A DNA stretch of 64,000 nt from Leminorella richardii (lineage in GTDB: Bacteria; Pseudomonadota; Gammaproteobacteria; Enterobacterales; Enterobacteriaceae): the NCBI RefSeq assembly GCF_900478135.1, contig NZ_LS483470.1:2352501-2416500 (forward strand), in the 5' to 3' direction. Positions 25,735 through 34,819 of this stretch are shown piece after piece (position 1 is the first letter of the stretch; each line of letters opens with the position of its first letter). A program made the translations under genes and the position numbers. The notes under the pieces were generated by a model. That model made no database searches, had not been told where the DNA came from, and saw only the letters and a list, made by a program, of their open reading frames with translations.

Positions 25735-26754
25735 TAAAAGTGTATCCTGAACAGCTCGCAGCGCAGCTCCATGAGGGGCTGCGCTCTTGCTATCAGCTGT
25801 ACGGCAATGAGCCGCTGCTGCTGGAAGAGAGTCAGGATGCCGTGCGTCGGGCTGCCGCTCAGGTCGGATTTAGCGAAACCTTTACCTATGAGATTAACGT
25901 TCAAACAGACTGGGACGACATGTTTACTGAATGTCAGTCTCTCAGCCTGTTTTCCAGCCGCAAGATTTTCATTCTGTCCCTGCCTGAAACTGGCGTCAAC
26001 GCCGCCATTGGCGAGCGCCTGATCGCACTGAGCGGCCTACTCAACGTCGACGTTCTGCTTATCCTTCGCGGCCCGAAGCCGACAAAGGCGCAAGAGAACG
26101 CCGCCTGGTTTAAAACGCTGGGAGAACACAGCGTTCTCGTTAGCTGTCAAACGCCTGAACAGGCTCAGCTACCGCGCTGGGTAGCACAGCGGGCGAAAAT
26201 GCATCAGCTAACTATCGATGAAGCAGCCGTACAGCTACTCTGTTACTGCTATGAAGGAAACCTGCTGGCGCTGTCTCAGGCGCTTGAAAGACTTTCCCTT
26301 CTGTTCCCTGACGGCAAGCTGACGCTGCCGCGCGTGGAGCAAGCCGTCAACGATGCCGCCCACTTTACGCCCTATCACTGGGTAGACGCCGTTCTGGCTG
26401 GGAAAATCAAACGTGCCTATCACGTTTTGCACCAGCTCAGGCTGGAAGACGTCGAGGCGCTGATCCTGATTCGAACTCTGCAAAGAGAGCTGCTTCAGCT
26501 GCTTCACTTGCAGAGAAAAATGCAGGATACCCCCCCTCAGAGCGCTGTTCGATCGGCAGAAGATATGGCAAAATCGGCGCCCTTTGATAACTCAGGCGCT
26601 ACAGCGTCTGAATGCAGCTCAGCTGGCGCAGGCCATTTCTCTGCTGACCCAGATAGAGCTCACCGTAAAACAGGACTTTGGTCAGTCCGTCTGGGACGAG
26701 CTTGAAAGCCTGATGATGCTGCTGTGCGGCAAACCCTTACCCGAGGCGGATTAA
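25731..26754 (+). pseudogene. holA: DNA polymerase III subunit delta, frame broken at a C-run
   Basis: Delta opens the beta sliding clamp in the gamma-complex clamp loader and is essential in E. coli. The first ~270 codons match HolA (MIKVYPEQLAAQLHEG to LIRTLQRELLQLL). Just after MQDT a run of seven C's (26530-26536) shifts the frame, and the shifted frame ends at 26705 with an unrelated tail. With six C's the frame reads on as DTPLRALFDRQ... to FGQSVWDELESLMMLL and stops at 26754, giving 340 residues (E. coli 343). So either the sequence has one C too many, the strain has a true mutation, or the product needs a +1 shift at CCC-C or transcript slippage. nadD follows by 2 bp. Confidence 0.9.
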
Positions 26755-26756
26755 AC

Positions 26757-27419
26757 ATGTCTGACAGGACTGATAGTCAAGAGGCGATCCACGCCCTGTT
26801 TGGGGGAACGTTCGATCCCATTCACTACGGTCACCTTAAGCCGGTTGAGGCGTTAGCCAAAGAGGTCGATCTGCAACATATTACGCTGTTGCCAAACCAC
26901 GTTCCGCCTCATCGCCCTCAGCCAGAAGCCAACGCCCAGCAGCGCCTAAAGATGGTAGAGCTCGCCGTTGAGGGAAATCCGCTGTTCTCTGTGGATGAAA
27001 GAGAACTTCACCGCACAGCGCCCTCTTACACTATTGATACACTGGAAGAGATCCGTCGCGAAAAGGGCGCTCGACTGCCGCTGGCGTTTATTATCGGTCA
27101 GGACTCGCTGCTAACGCTGCACTACTGGCACCGCTGGCAGTCTCTGTTGGACTACTGCCACCTGCTGGTCTGCGCCCGTCCCGGCTATGCCAGTCGACTT
27201 GACACGCCGGAGCTTGAACGCTGGCTGGAAAACCACCGTACTGCTAACGTCAGCGACCTCAAGCAGCAGGCTCACGGTCTTATCTATCTTGCCCACACGC
27301 CGCTACTCGACATTTCAGCGACTGACATTCGGCTGAGAAAGCACAGAGGCCAGAGCCTCGACGATATGCTTCCCCCGTCAGTGCAGGCCTATATTGAGCA
27401 ACAGGGCTTGTACATGTAA
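26757..27419 (+). CDS. nadD: nicotinate-nucleotide adenylyltransferase
   Basis: Transfers AMP to nicotinate mononucleotide in NAD synthesis. The ATG at 26757 gives 220 residues (E. coli 213); the frame is open further upstream but overlaps holA. Nucleotidyltransferase motif GGTFDPIHYGH at about 15-25 and ISATDIR near the C-terminus. The E. coli neighbour cobC is absent; a short hairpin GGAATCAT/ATGATTCC (27424-27442) follows. Confidence 0.96.
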   Translation: MSDRTDSQEAIHALFGGTFDPIHYGHLKPVEALAKEVDLQHITLLPNHVPPHRPQPEANAQQRLKMVELAVEGNPLFSVDERELHRTAPSYTIDTLEEIRREKGARLPLAFIIGQDSLLTLHYWHRWQSLLDYCHLLVCARPGYASRLDTPELERWLENHRTANVSDLKQQAHGLIYLAHTPLLDISATDIRLRKHRGQSLDDMLPPSVQAYIEQQGLYM

Positions 27420-27603
27420 AACCGGAATCATGCTATGATTCCAGCAACACAATACCGAGTTTAAGCGCATCTCGTCAGATGTGGGGGTACACGCCTACCG
27501 CATTGACGATCTTTTTTTGCGCAGCCTCTACTGACGGCTGCCTTATGAATATATGACTTAAACATTTATTTAAATGAACGACTGGGACATTTTGGGGGAA
27601 CCT

Positions 27604-27921
27604 TTGCAAGGCCGCGAGCTCCAATCATTTGTTATCGATAAAATCGAAGACGTAAAGGGTCAGGACATTGTGACTATCGACGTCAGCGCCATCTCCAGCA
27701 TTACTGACTGCATGATCGTCTGTACCGGAACGTCGAGTAAACATGTGCAAACCATTGCCGACCGCGTTTTTCAGGCGGCTCGTCAGGCAGGTTTAGACCC
27801 GCTAGGCGTTGAAGGCGCCGCTGACGGCGACTGGATTGTCGTTGACCTTGACGACGTCATGGTGCACGTCTTGCAGGAAGAAAGCCGCAAGATATACGAG
27901 CTGGAAAAACTCTGGAGCTAA
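27604..27921 (+). CDS. rsfS: ribosome silencing factor RsfS
   Basis: Binds ribosomal protein uL14 on the 50S subunit and blocks 30S joining in starvation. I prefer the TTG at 27604, placed 5 bases after GGGGGAA, giving 105 residues, exactly the E. coli length and start (MQGREL). An in-frame ATG at 27574 would add ten residues without a good ribosome site. DUF143 core SSITDCMIVCTGTS. rlmH begins 3 bp downstream. Confidence 0.9.
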   Translation: MQGRELQSFVIDKIEDVKGQDIVTIDVSAISSITDCMIVCTGTSSKHVQTIADRVFQAARQAGLDPLGVEGAADGDWIVVDLDDVMVHVLQEESRKIYELEKLWS

Positions 27922-27924
27922 CGG

Positions 27925-28395
27925 GTGAAGCTACAGCTTATCGCCGTCGGCACCAGAATGCCCGATTGGGTGCAAACCGCGTTTGACGACTATCAGCGCC
28001 GATTCCCTAAAGACATGCCGTTTGAGCTGGTAGAGATACCCGCAGGAAAGCGCGGTAAAAATGCGGACATTAAGCGTATTCTTGATAAAGAAGGCGAGCT
28101 GATGCTGGCCGCTGTCGGCAAGGGTAACCGTATTGTCACGCTGGATATCCCAGGTAAGCCCTGGGATACGCCGCAGCTGTCTCAGCAGTTAACCCAGTGG
28201 AAGCTGGACGGGCGTGACGTCAGTCTGCTTATCGGCGGTCCAGAAGGATTGGCGACAGCCTGTAAACAGGCTGCGGAACAAAGCTGGTCGCTGTCTCCGC
28301 TGACACTACCGCACCCGCTGGTGAGAATTGTGGTCGCTGAAAGCCTTTATCGCGCATGGAGCATTACCGCGAATCACCCGTATCATCGCGAATAA
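27925..28395 (+). CDS. rlmH: 23S rRNA (pseudouridine1915-N3)-methyltransferase RlmH
   Basis: SPOUT-family methyltransferase that modifies pseudouridine 1915 of helix 69 on the 70S ribosome. 156 residues (E. coli 155). GTG start. The knotted SAM site LLIGGPEGL is at about 102-110 and the C-terminal tail ends SITANHPYHRE. Cotranscribed with rsfS, its ribosome-acting neighbour. Confidence 0.96.
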   Translation: MKLQLIAVGTRMPDWVQTAFDDYQRRFPKDMPFELVEIPAGKRGKNADIKRILDKEGELMLAAVGKGNRIVTLDIPGKPWDTPQLSQQLTQWKLDGRDVSLLIGGPEGLATACKQAAEQSWSLSPLTLPHPLVRIVVAESLYRAWSITANHPYHRE

Positions 28396-28432
28396 TCATT
28401 GTGAATAGCCATTTGAATAATGTAGTTTTTGG

Positions 28433-30334
28433 ATGAAAAAAGAACCTAACGCCTTCCGTGATCACACGGCTGAATCAGCACTTTTTCTACGTCGAGCCCT
28501 GATCGCGATCGTCATCGTTTTTATCCTTATCGCTATTCTCATCGCCAACCTGTATACCATCCAGATTGAGCGCTTCGAAGATTACCGCACTCGTTCCAAC
28601 GATAACCGCATCAAACTGGTGCCTATCGCCCCCTCTCGCGGCCTGATTTATGACCGTAACGGTACTGTGCTAGCGGAAAACCGCACTATCTATCAGCTCG
28701 AGCTGGTGCCTGAAAAAATCAATAATCTAAAAGGCGTCATGGAACAGCTTCGCCCTATCGTCAATCTCGACGATGAGGACATTGCCAACTTTCAGAAAGA
28801 GCGTAAAAACTCACGGCGCTTCACGCCTATTGCCCTGAAAACCAAGCTGACTGAGCTGCAAATTGCCCGCTTCGCCGTCAATCAGCACCGCTTTCCCGGT
28901 ATTGAAATTAAGGGCTATCAGCGTCGCTACTATCCCTACGGCTCGGCCCTTACTCACGTCGTCGGTTATGTGTCTAAAATCAACACGCAAGACTTAGAGC
29001 GTCTGGCAGCCAGTGACAAGCTACAGGACTACTCAGCGACCCACGATATCGGCAAACAGGGCATTGAAAAATATTACGAAGACGTGCTGCACGGCAAACC
29101 AGGCTATGAAGAAGTTGAGGTCAACAGCCGCGGCCGCGTTATTCGTCAGCTCAGCGAAAAACCGCCTCAGGCGGGTAAAGACATTTACCTGACTATCGAT
29201 CTGAGCCTTCAGCAGTATATTGAAGAATTACTCGGCAGCCGGAGAGCGGCGGTCGTTGTTAGCGATCCCCGCGACGGCGGCATTCTCGCTATGGTTTCAA
29301 GCCCCAGCTACGATCCAAACCTGTTCGTCGACGGCATCAGCTACGCAGACTACCAAGCCCTGCTTAACGATCCTAACCGCCCGCTTATCAACAGAACCAC
29401 GCAGGGGACTTATCCCCCTGCGTCAACAGTGAAGCCCTATATCGCTGTTGCTGCGCTGTCTTCAGGAGTAATCACCAAGAAAACGACGCTCTTCGACCCC
29501 GGCTGGTGGCAGTTACCCAATACTGACAAACGCTATCGCGACTGGAAGCGTTCTGGTCACGGCCAGCTAGACGTAACGCGTTCGCTGGAAGAGTCCGCCG
29601 ATACCTTTTTCTATCAGGTTGCCTATGATATGGGCATTGATCGCCTTTCATCCTGGATGAAGAAGTTTGGTTACGGTGAATACAGCGGCATCGACATTGC
29701 TGAAGAGTACCCCGGCGTGATGCCAACCCGTGAATGGAAGATGAAACGGCATAAGAAGCAGTGGTATCAAGGGGACACCATTCCCGTTGGGATAGGTCAA
29801 GGCTACTGGACCGCCACGCCGATTCAAATGTCCAAATCGCTGGTTACGCTGATTAACGACGGTCTGGTTAAAACACCTCATCTACTGTTGGGTACTAAGG
29901 TTAACGGCAAGCTGGAACCCTACCAGCAGACGGAAAACACTCATATTGGCGATATTCACTCTGGCTATTGGGAAATTGCTAAAGACGGTATGTACGGCGT
30001 TGTTAGCCGTCCTAACGGTACCGCACGGCGCATATTCGCCGGCACTCCCTACAAGGCGGCAGGTAAATCCGGTACAGCGCAGGTCTTTGGCCTGAAGAAA
30101 AACGAAGTTTACAACGCGAAAAGAATTTCTGAACACCTGCGCGATCACGCATTGTTTATTGGCTATGCCCCTTATGAAAATCCTAAGGTGGCCGTATCGA
30201 TGATTCTGGAAAACGGCGGAGGCGGAGGCGGTAACGCAGGACCTATCGTGCGCCGCGTTCTCGACCACATATTGCTGAACGACCAGAATACCGCGCTGCC
30301 CGAATTAACGTCGTTGCCGCATGAAGGCGATTGA
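28433..30334 (+). CDS. mrdA: penicillin-binding protein 2
   Basis: Transpeptidase of the elongasome; makes peptidoglycan cross-links with RodA during side-wall growth. 633 residues, same as E. coli. One N-terminal membrane anchor (about 20-45), pedestal domain, then the transpeptidase domain with STVKPY (active Ser near 330), SADTF (SxN-type motif near 387) and KSGTAQ near 545. 21 bp upstream of mrdB. Confidence 0.97.
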   Translation: MKKEPNAFRDHTAESALFLRRALIAIVIVFILIAILIANLYTIQIERFEDYRTRSNDNRIKLVPIAPSRGLIYDRNGTVLAENRTIYQLELVPEKINNLKGVMEQLRPIVNLDDEDIANFQKERKNSRRFTPIALKTKLTELQIARFAVNQHRFPGIEIKGYQRRYYPYGSALTHVVGYVSKINTQDLERLAASDKLQDYSATHDIGKQGIEKYYEDVLHGKPGYEEVEVNSRGRVIRQLSEKPPQAGKDIYLTIDLSLQQYIEELLGSRRAAVVVSDPRDGGILAMVSSPSYDPNLFVDGISYADYQALLNDPNRPLINRTTQGTYPPASTVKPYIAVAALSSGVITKKTTLFDPGWWQLPNTDKRYRDWKRSGHGQLDVTRSLEESADTFFYQVAYDMGIDRLSSWMKKFGYGEYSGIDIAEEYPGVMPTREWKMKRHKKQWYQGDTIPVGIGQGYWTATPIQMSKSLVTLINDGLVKTPHLLLGTKVNGKLEPYQQTENTHIGDIHSGYWEIAKDGMYGVVSRPNGTARRIFAGTPYKAAGKSGTAQVFGLKKNEVYNAKRISEHLRDHALFIGYAPYENPKVAVSMILENGGGGGGNAGPIVRRVLDHILLNDQNTALPELTSLPHEGD

Positions 30335-30355
30335 GAACAGTCATACAGGTAATCA

Positions 30356-31465
30356 ATGAGCGATAATAAGAAGCCGTCGTTTTGGACCAAAATCCATATC
30401 GACCCGATCCTGACCTTTTTTGTGCTGACCCTTTTAGCCTACAGCTTCTTTGTCCTGTGGAGCGCCAGCGGTCAGGATCCAGAAATGATGCAGCGCAAGA
30501 TCAGCCAAACCGTGCTGGGGCTCACCGTGATGCTAGTAATGGCGCAAATTCCGCCGCGCATCTACGAAAACTGGGCGCCCTATCTCTATATTTTCTGCGT
30601 GATTTTACTCATTCTGGTAGACGTATTCGGGCAAATCAGTAAAGGCGCTCAGCGCTGGCTGGATCTGGGGTTTGTTCGCTTTCAGCCTTCTGAAATTGCA
30701 AAAATCGCCGTGCCGCTGATGGTCGCCCGCTACATAAACCGAGACTCTTGTCCCCCCTCGTTAAAGAATACCGGTATCGCTTTGGTGCTGATCTTTTTCC
30801 CCACTCTTTTGGTGGCTGCCCAGCCTGACTTGGGAACGGCCATTCTGGTAGCGGCTTCAGGGCTATTCATTCTGTTTCTTGCCGGCATGAGCTGGCGACT
30901 GATTCTCATCGCCGCGCTGGCCCTCGCTGCATTTATCCCGATACTCTGGTTTTTCCTGATGCACGACTACCAGCGTGGGCGAGTGATGATGCTGCTTGAC
31001 CCGGAAAGCGATCCGCTAGGCGCGGGCTATCACATTATTCAGTCGAAGATTGCTATCGGCTCTGGCGGCCTGTGGGGCAAGGGATGGCTGCACGGCACGC
31101 AGTCACAGCTCGAGTTTTTACCGGAGCGCCATACTGACTTTATTTTCGCCGTGCTGGCTGAAGAACTGGGGCTGGTTGGCGTTTTGGTGCTGCTGGCGCT
31201 TTATCTTTGCGTCATTATCAGAGGCTTTATGCTGGCCGCCAACGCGCAAACCAGCTTTGGTCGAGTGCTTATCGGCGGCATTGTGATGATTTTGTGTGTG
31301 TATGTTTTTGTCAATATCGGTATGGTGAGTGGAATTTTACCCGTTGTTGGCGTACCGTTACCGTTTATCAGCTACGGCGGCTCGGCTCTTATCGTACTTA
31401 TGGCAGGGCTGGGTCTTGTGATGTCGATACACACGCACAGAAAGCTGCTTTCCAAAAACGTTTAA
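30356..31465 (+). CDS. mrdB: peptidoglycan glycosyltransferase RodA
   Basis: SEDS-family inner membrane polymerase that extends glycan strands in the elongasome with PBP2. 369 residues (E. coli 370), about ten membrane segments. SEDS motifs include RFQPSEIAKIAVPL, HTDFIFAVLAEELG and PFISYGGSA. Confidence 0.97.
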   Translation: MSDNKKPSFWTKIHIDPILTFFVLTLLAYSFFVLWSASGQDPEMMQRKISQTVLGLTVMLVMAQIPPRIYENWAPYLYIFCVILLILVDVFGQISKGAQRWLDLGFVRFQPSEIAKIAVPLMVARYINRDSCPPSLKNTGIALVLIFFPTLLVAAQPDLGTAILVAASGLFILFLAGMSWRLILIAALALAAFIPILWFFLMHDYQRGRVMMLLDPESDPLGAGYHIIQSKIAIGSGGLWGKGWLHGTQSQLEFLPERHTDFIFAVLAEELGLVGVLVLLALYLCVIIRGFMLAANAQTSFGRVLIGGIVMILCVYVFVNIGMVSGILPVVGVPLPFISYGGSALIVLMAGLGLVMSIHTHRKLLSKNV

Positions 31466-31475
31466 GGGGTGTTTG

Positions 31476-32558
31476 ATGCGTAAATCTTGGCTATGGATTG
31501 GAACAATGAGCCTGTTTCTGGCGGCCTGTCAGACAACGCCGCCCACCAGCACCCTGCCGCCGCTGCCCCAAAACGGCCCGGCCAAAGAGATCGGCGGCGC
31601 TGAGCCGCGCTACGAGCCCTACAATCAGGGCACGATGAAAGACTATAAGGTCAACGGCAATACTTATCGCATCGTGACCAACCCGGAAAACTTCAGTCAG
31701 GTCGGCCTAGCCACTTGGTACGGCAAAGAGCTTCACGGCAATAAAACCGCCCTCGGAGAAGTCTTCGACGCTAACGAACTGACTGCTGCACACCCTACTC
31801 TGCCTCTCCCCAGCTATGTTCGCGTGACGAACCTAAGCAACGGGCGTCAAATTGTCGTTCGGGTTAACGATCGCGGGCCCTTTACTAAAGGCCGCATAAT
31901 CGACCTGTCCAAAGCCGCTGCCGATCGCCTGAACGTCACCAGTCAAACTAAAGTCCGCCTTGACGTTATTATTGTTTCACCGGACGGCAGTCTGTCTGGC
32001 CCCGGCACCATTGGTTCTACAGTCGTTAAACAGAGCTATGCTCTCCCCTCTCGACCTGACTTTGGCAACGCCAACGGTTTGAGCGCCCAGCAAAGTGAAA
32101 GCGTTAATCTTCCTGCGCAGCCGGACAATAGTCTCTCTATTCCAACACCACCTCCGGCTGATGCGCCAACAACCCGATTAAATGCTCCTACTCAAGGTGA
32201 GAACGTCACGCTACCCACCGCGCCAGACAGCCAGCTCTCAATTCCCGCTTCTCCTGATGCGGTTGCCGTAGTGCCTGCGCCGGTAAATGCGGATAACGCC
32301 CGTCAGGTTAGCGACAGTACTTCAGCACAGGGCTTTGTCGTTCAGGTTATGGCGACCAACGATCGCGCCAGAGCGCAAGCGCTACAGCAGAACCTCAGCA
32401 GCCAGTTGAGCGTTCCCGGTCGGATAACGGAAAGCGGCGCGTTTTATCGCGTTCAGATGGGGCCTTTCACAACGAAAGCTCAGGCTCAGTCCTTACTGCA
32501 ACGCCTTTCTGACAGTGGGCATGCAAACAGTTTTATCACTACCGCCAGCGCTCGCTAG
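31476..32558 (+). CDS. rlpA: septal ring lytic transglycosylase RlpA
   Basis: Outer membrane lipoprotein with a double-psi beta-barrel and a peptidoglycan-binding SPOR domain. The ATG at 31476 gives 360 residues; lipobox LAAC with Cys 19. The DPBB domain (about 75-165) contains ATWYGKELHGNKTALGE and the conserved NDRGPF; a Pro/Ser/Thr-rich linker follows; the SPOR domain is at about 285-358. The linker contains repeats of an LP-x-P-D-x-LSIP type (NLPAQPDNSLSIP, TLPTAPDSQLSIP). Confidence 0.95.
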   Translation: MRKSWLWIGTMSLFLAACQTTPPTSTLPPLPQNGPAKEIGGAEPRYEPYNQGTMKDYKVNGNTYRIVTNPENFSQVGLATWYGKELHGNKTALGEVFDANELTAAHPTLPLPSYVRVTNLSNGRQIVVRVNDRGPFTKGRIIDLSKAAADRLNVTSQTKVRLDVIIVSPDGSLSGPGTIGSTVVKQSYALPSRPDFGNANGLSAQQSESVNLPAQPDNSLSIPTPPPADAPTTRLNAPTQGENVTLPTAPDSQLSIPASPDAVAVVPAPVNADNARQVSDSTSAQGFVVQVMATNDRARAQALQQNLSSQLSVPGRITESGAFYRVQMGPFTTKAQAQSLLQRLSDSGHANSFITTASAR

Positions 32559-32565
32559 CGTGGTG

Positions 32566-32598
32566 TAGGCAGGGTCACATACCCTGCCTATTGCAATA
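32566..32598 (+). terminator. hairpin after rlpA
   Basis: TAGGCAGGGT (32566-32575) / ACCCTGCCTA (32581-32590), 10-bp perfect stem, followed by a poor T-run (TTGCAATATTT). Likely a weak terminator between rlpA and dacA. Confidence 0.55.
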
Positions 32599-32716
32599 TT
32601 TCTAAGTCTTTTAACGCGTCTGAACAGCTCTTTGCGCTGCATCAGATGCTCTCTGGAATGTCACTTGCTATACTGTGGCCGTTTTTAACTTTTTTACGGA
32701 TAATGTTGTCCCGCTT

Positions 32717-33943
32717 ATGAAACCGATCTTTGCACACCAGAACGTTAGCCATCCGTTAATGAAAAGCCTCGCATTAAGCGCACTTATCGCCTTTAGCGGT
32801 GCCGCTGCGGCCGACCCTAACGACGTCAACCTCACTACCGTCATTCCCGCGGTTCCGCAAATTGACGCTGAGTCCTATATCCTGATGGACTACAACTCAG
32901 GAAAAGTGCTGGCAGAAATGAACGCTGACGCGCGTCGCGACCCTGCTAGCCTGACGAAAATGATGACCAGCTACGTTATCGGCCAGAGTATCAGGGCCGG
33001 AAAAATCAGTCTGGACGATCAGGTCACCATCAGCAAAGAAGCGTGGGCAACGGGTAACCCAGTCTTTAAAGGCTCTTCACTGATGTTCCTACAGGCGGGT
33101 ACACAGGTTAAAGTGGCCGACCTTAATCGCGGCATTATCATTCAGTCCGGTAACGACGCCTGCGTCGCAATGGCGGAACACGTGGCCGGAAGTCAGGACG
33201 CCTTCGTCAACATCATGAACAACTACGTTCAGGCTCTGGGGCTGAAAAATACACGCTTTGAAACCGTACACGGTCTTGATGCTCCGGGTCAGTACAGCTC
33301 AGCGCGCGACATGGCCATTTTAGGTCAGGCGATCATTCGCGACGTGCCGGAAGAGTATTCTGTCTACAAAGAAAAAGAGTTCTACTTTAACAATATCAAA
33401 CAGCAGAACCGTAACGGACTGCTGTGGGATACCGGGCTCAATGTTGACGGTATCAAAACCGGGCACACCTCAGCAGCAGGCTACAATCTGGTGGCTTCCG
33501 CGACAGAAGGCAACACTCGCCTGATTTCTGTCGTTATGGGTGGTCGCACCTTTAAAGGACGCGAAGCAGAAAGCAAAAAGCTGCTGACCTGGGGCTTCCG
33601 CTTCTTTGAAACCGTAACGCCGCTGGCGGCAGGCAAAGAGTTTGCCTCTGAGCCAGTTTGGTTCGGCGATACCGATCGCGTTCAGCTGGGTATCGATAAG
33701 AATGCCGCCCTCACCATCCCTCGCGGACGCTTAAACGACCTGAAGGCCAGCTATACGCTGACCGATCCGGAAATTAACGCACCGCTGACGAAGGGTCAGG
33801 TTGTCGGCACCATCAACTTCCAGCTGGACGGCAAAACCATTGAACAGCGTCCGCTGGTGGTTCTGAATGAAGTCCAGGAAGGCGGCTTCTTTGGTCGTAT
33901 GGTTGACCACGTCAAGCTGATGTTCCACCGCTGGTTCGGCTAG
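32717..33943 (+). CDS. dacA: D-alanyl-D-alanine carboxypeptidase PBP5
   Basis: Periplasmic, membrane-attached carboxypeptidase that trims pentapeptides. I start at the ATG at 32717 (408 residues; E. coli 403); the frame is open from 32675 but would add a stretch before the signal peptide. Signal peptide ends GAAAA. Motifs SLTKMM (active Ser), SGNDAC and KTGHT are in order; the C-terminus VKLMFHRWFG is the amphipathic membrane anchor. No strong ribosome site decides the start. Confidence 0.94.
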   Translation: MKPIFAHQNVSHPLMKSLALSALIAFSGAAAADPNDVNLTTVIPAVPQIDAESYILMDYNSGKVLAEMNADARRDPASLTKMMTSYVIGQSIRAGKISLDDQVTISKEAWATGNPVFKGSSLMFLQAGTQVKVADLNRGIIIQSGNDACVAMAEHVAGSQDAFVNIMNNYVQALGLKNTRFETVHGLDAPGQYSSARDMAILGQAIIRDVPEEYSVYKEKEFYFNNIKQQNRNGLLWDTGLNVDGIKTGHTSAAGYNLVASATEGNTRLISVVMGGRTFKGREAESKKLLTWGFRFFETVTPLAAGKEFASEPVWFGDTDRVQLGIDKNAALTIPRGRLNDLKASYTLTDPEINAPLTKGQVVGTINFQLDGKTIEQRPLVVLNEVQEGGFFGRMVDHVKLMFHRWFG

Positions 33944-33965
33944 CAATTTGATAATGTTTATCTCA

Positions 33966-33997
33966 AACTCGCCGCGGAATACCGCGGCGAGTTTTTT
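33966..33997 (+). terminator. dacA terminator
   Basis: 12-bp perfect stem AACTCGCCGCGG (33966-33977) / CCGCGGCGAGTT (33982-33993) followed by TTTT. Confidence 0.92.
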
Positions 33998-34021
33998 ATG
34001 TAGCTTTAAAAATTTCCTGAT

Positions 34022-34819
34022 TCAGAAAGAGAACCCCGCGCTCAGCGTTCCCACAACGCCAGCGCTTTCACGACCTGCCGCTATGGCCTTTACGCTTACA
34101 CCCGCAGTAAAATTTCTGCGTTTAGCGCTCAAAGAGACTCCCGCCTTATACATATTGCGATCGTTTAGCGCAGAGGACTGTTCAATTTCCCATTCATAAA
34201 TTTCCCCGTGGCTAACCGCGTTCGAGCAGCTGAGACGACGCTCATAGCCAACGTTTATACTGGGACGAATGCTCCATTCGCTAATTAGCCAGTCAGGTAT
34301 TTTCGCTTCTAAACCGCTCACCAGACGCGTCTGGGTCTCGCTCACGCCATTTATGTCTAGCGCCAGTTCGCTTCCCCTTTCTCTAAAACCGTTCAGATTC
34401 AAATGGGAAACCTGTACGCCTAAACGGGGATCCAACGTTACGCCGCCCTGTGTCAGCAGCCAGCCAACGGAGGCGCGGGCGCCCAAAAGCTCTCCGCGAC
34501 TATCGCCTTTAGCGGTACCGAGCCCTTCACCTAACGAGCGGGTACTTTGGTAGTCCACATAGCCGACGTTGCCCTGCAAAGCGCTATAAGGCCCCTGCTG
34601 TAAATCACTCAATGCCGCACGGACGCCAAACGTCATATAGACACTGTCTGTTTTTACATTACCACCCGCGCTGCTTATAGAGCCATATCCGTAGCCAACG
34701 CCCGCATTCGCCGAAATTCGCTCGTTGAAACGATGCGTTCCTCCAATCAATATTCCGGTCGTGTGCTCTGTGCTGCTGTTTTGCGCCTTGGAGCCGTCAG
34801 TCCCCATATAGCCGTTTAT
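34022..34819 (-). pseudogene. autotransporter beta-barrel domain, cut off from its passenger by a stop codon
   Basis: About 261 residues after an ATG at 34807, continuing in the same frame as the phosphatase gene at 34820-35944 and parted from it only by the TAA at 34820-34822. The sequence shows alternating beta-strands (GYGYGSISSAGG, NVGYERRLSC) and ends VGTLSAGFSF with a terminal Phe, the pattern of type V autotransporter barrels. It lacks a signal peptide, so on its own it could not reach the outer membrane. Intact, the whole would be a ~640-residue autotransporter. Confidence 0.8.
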
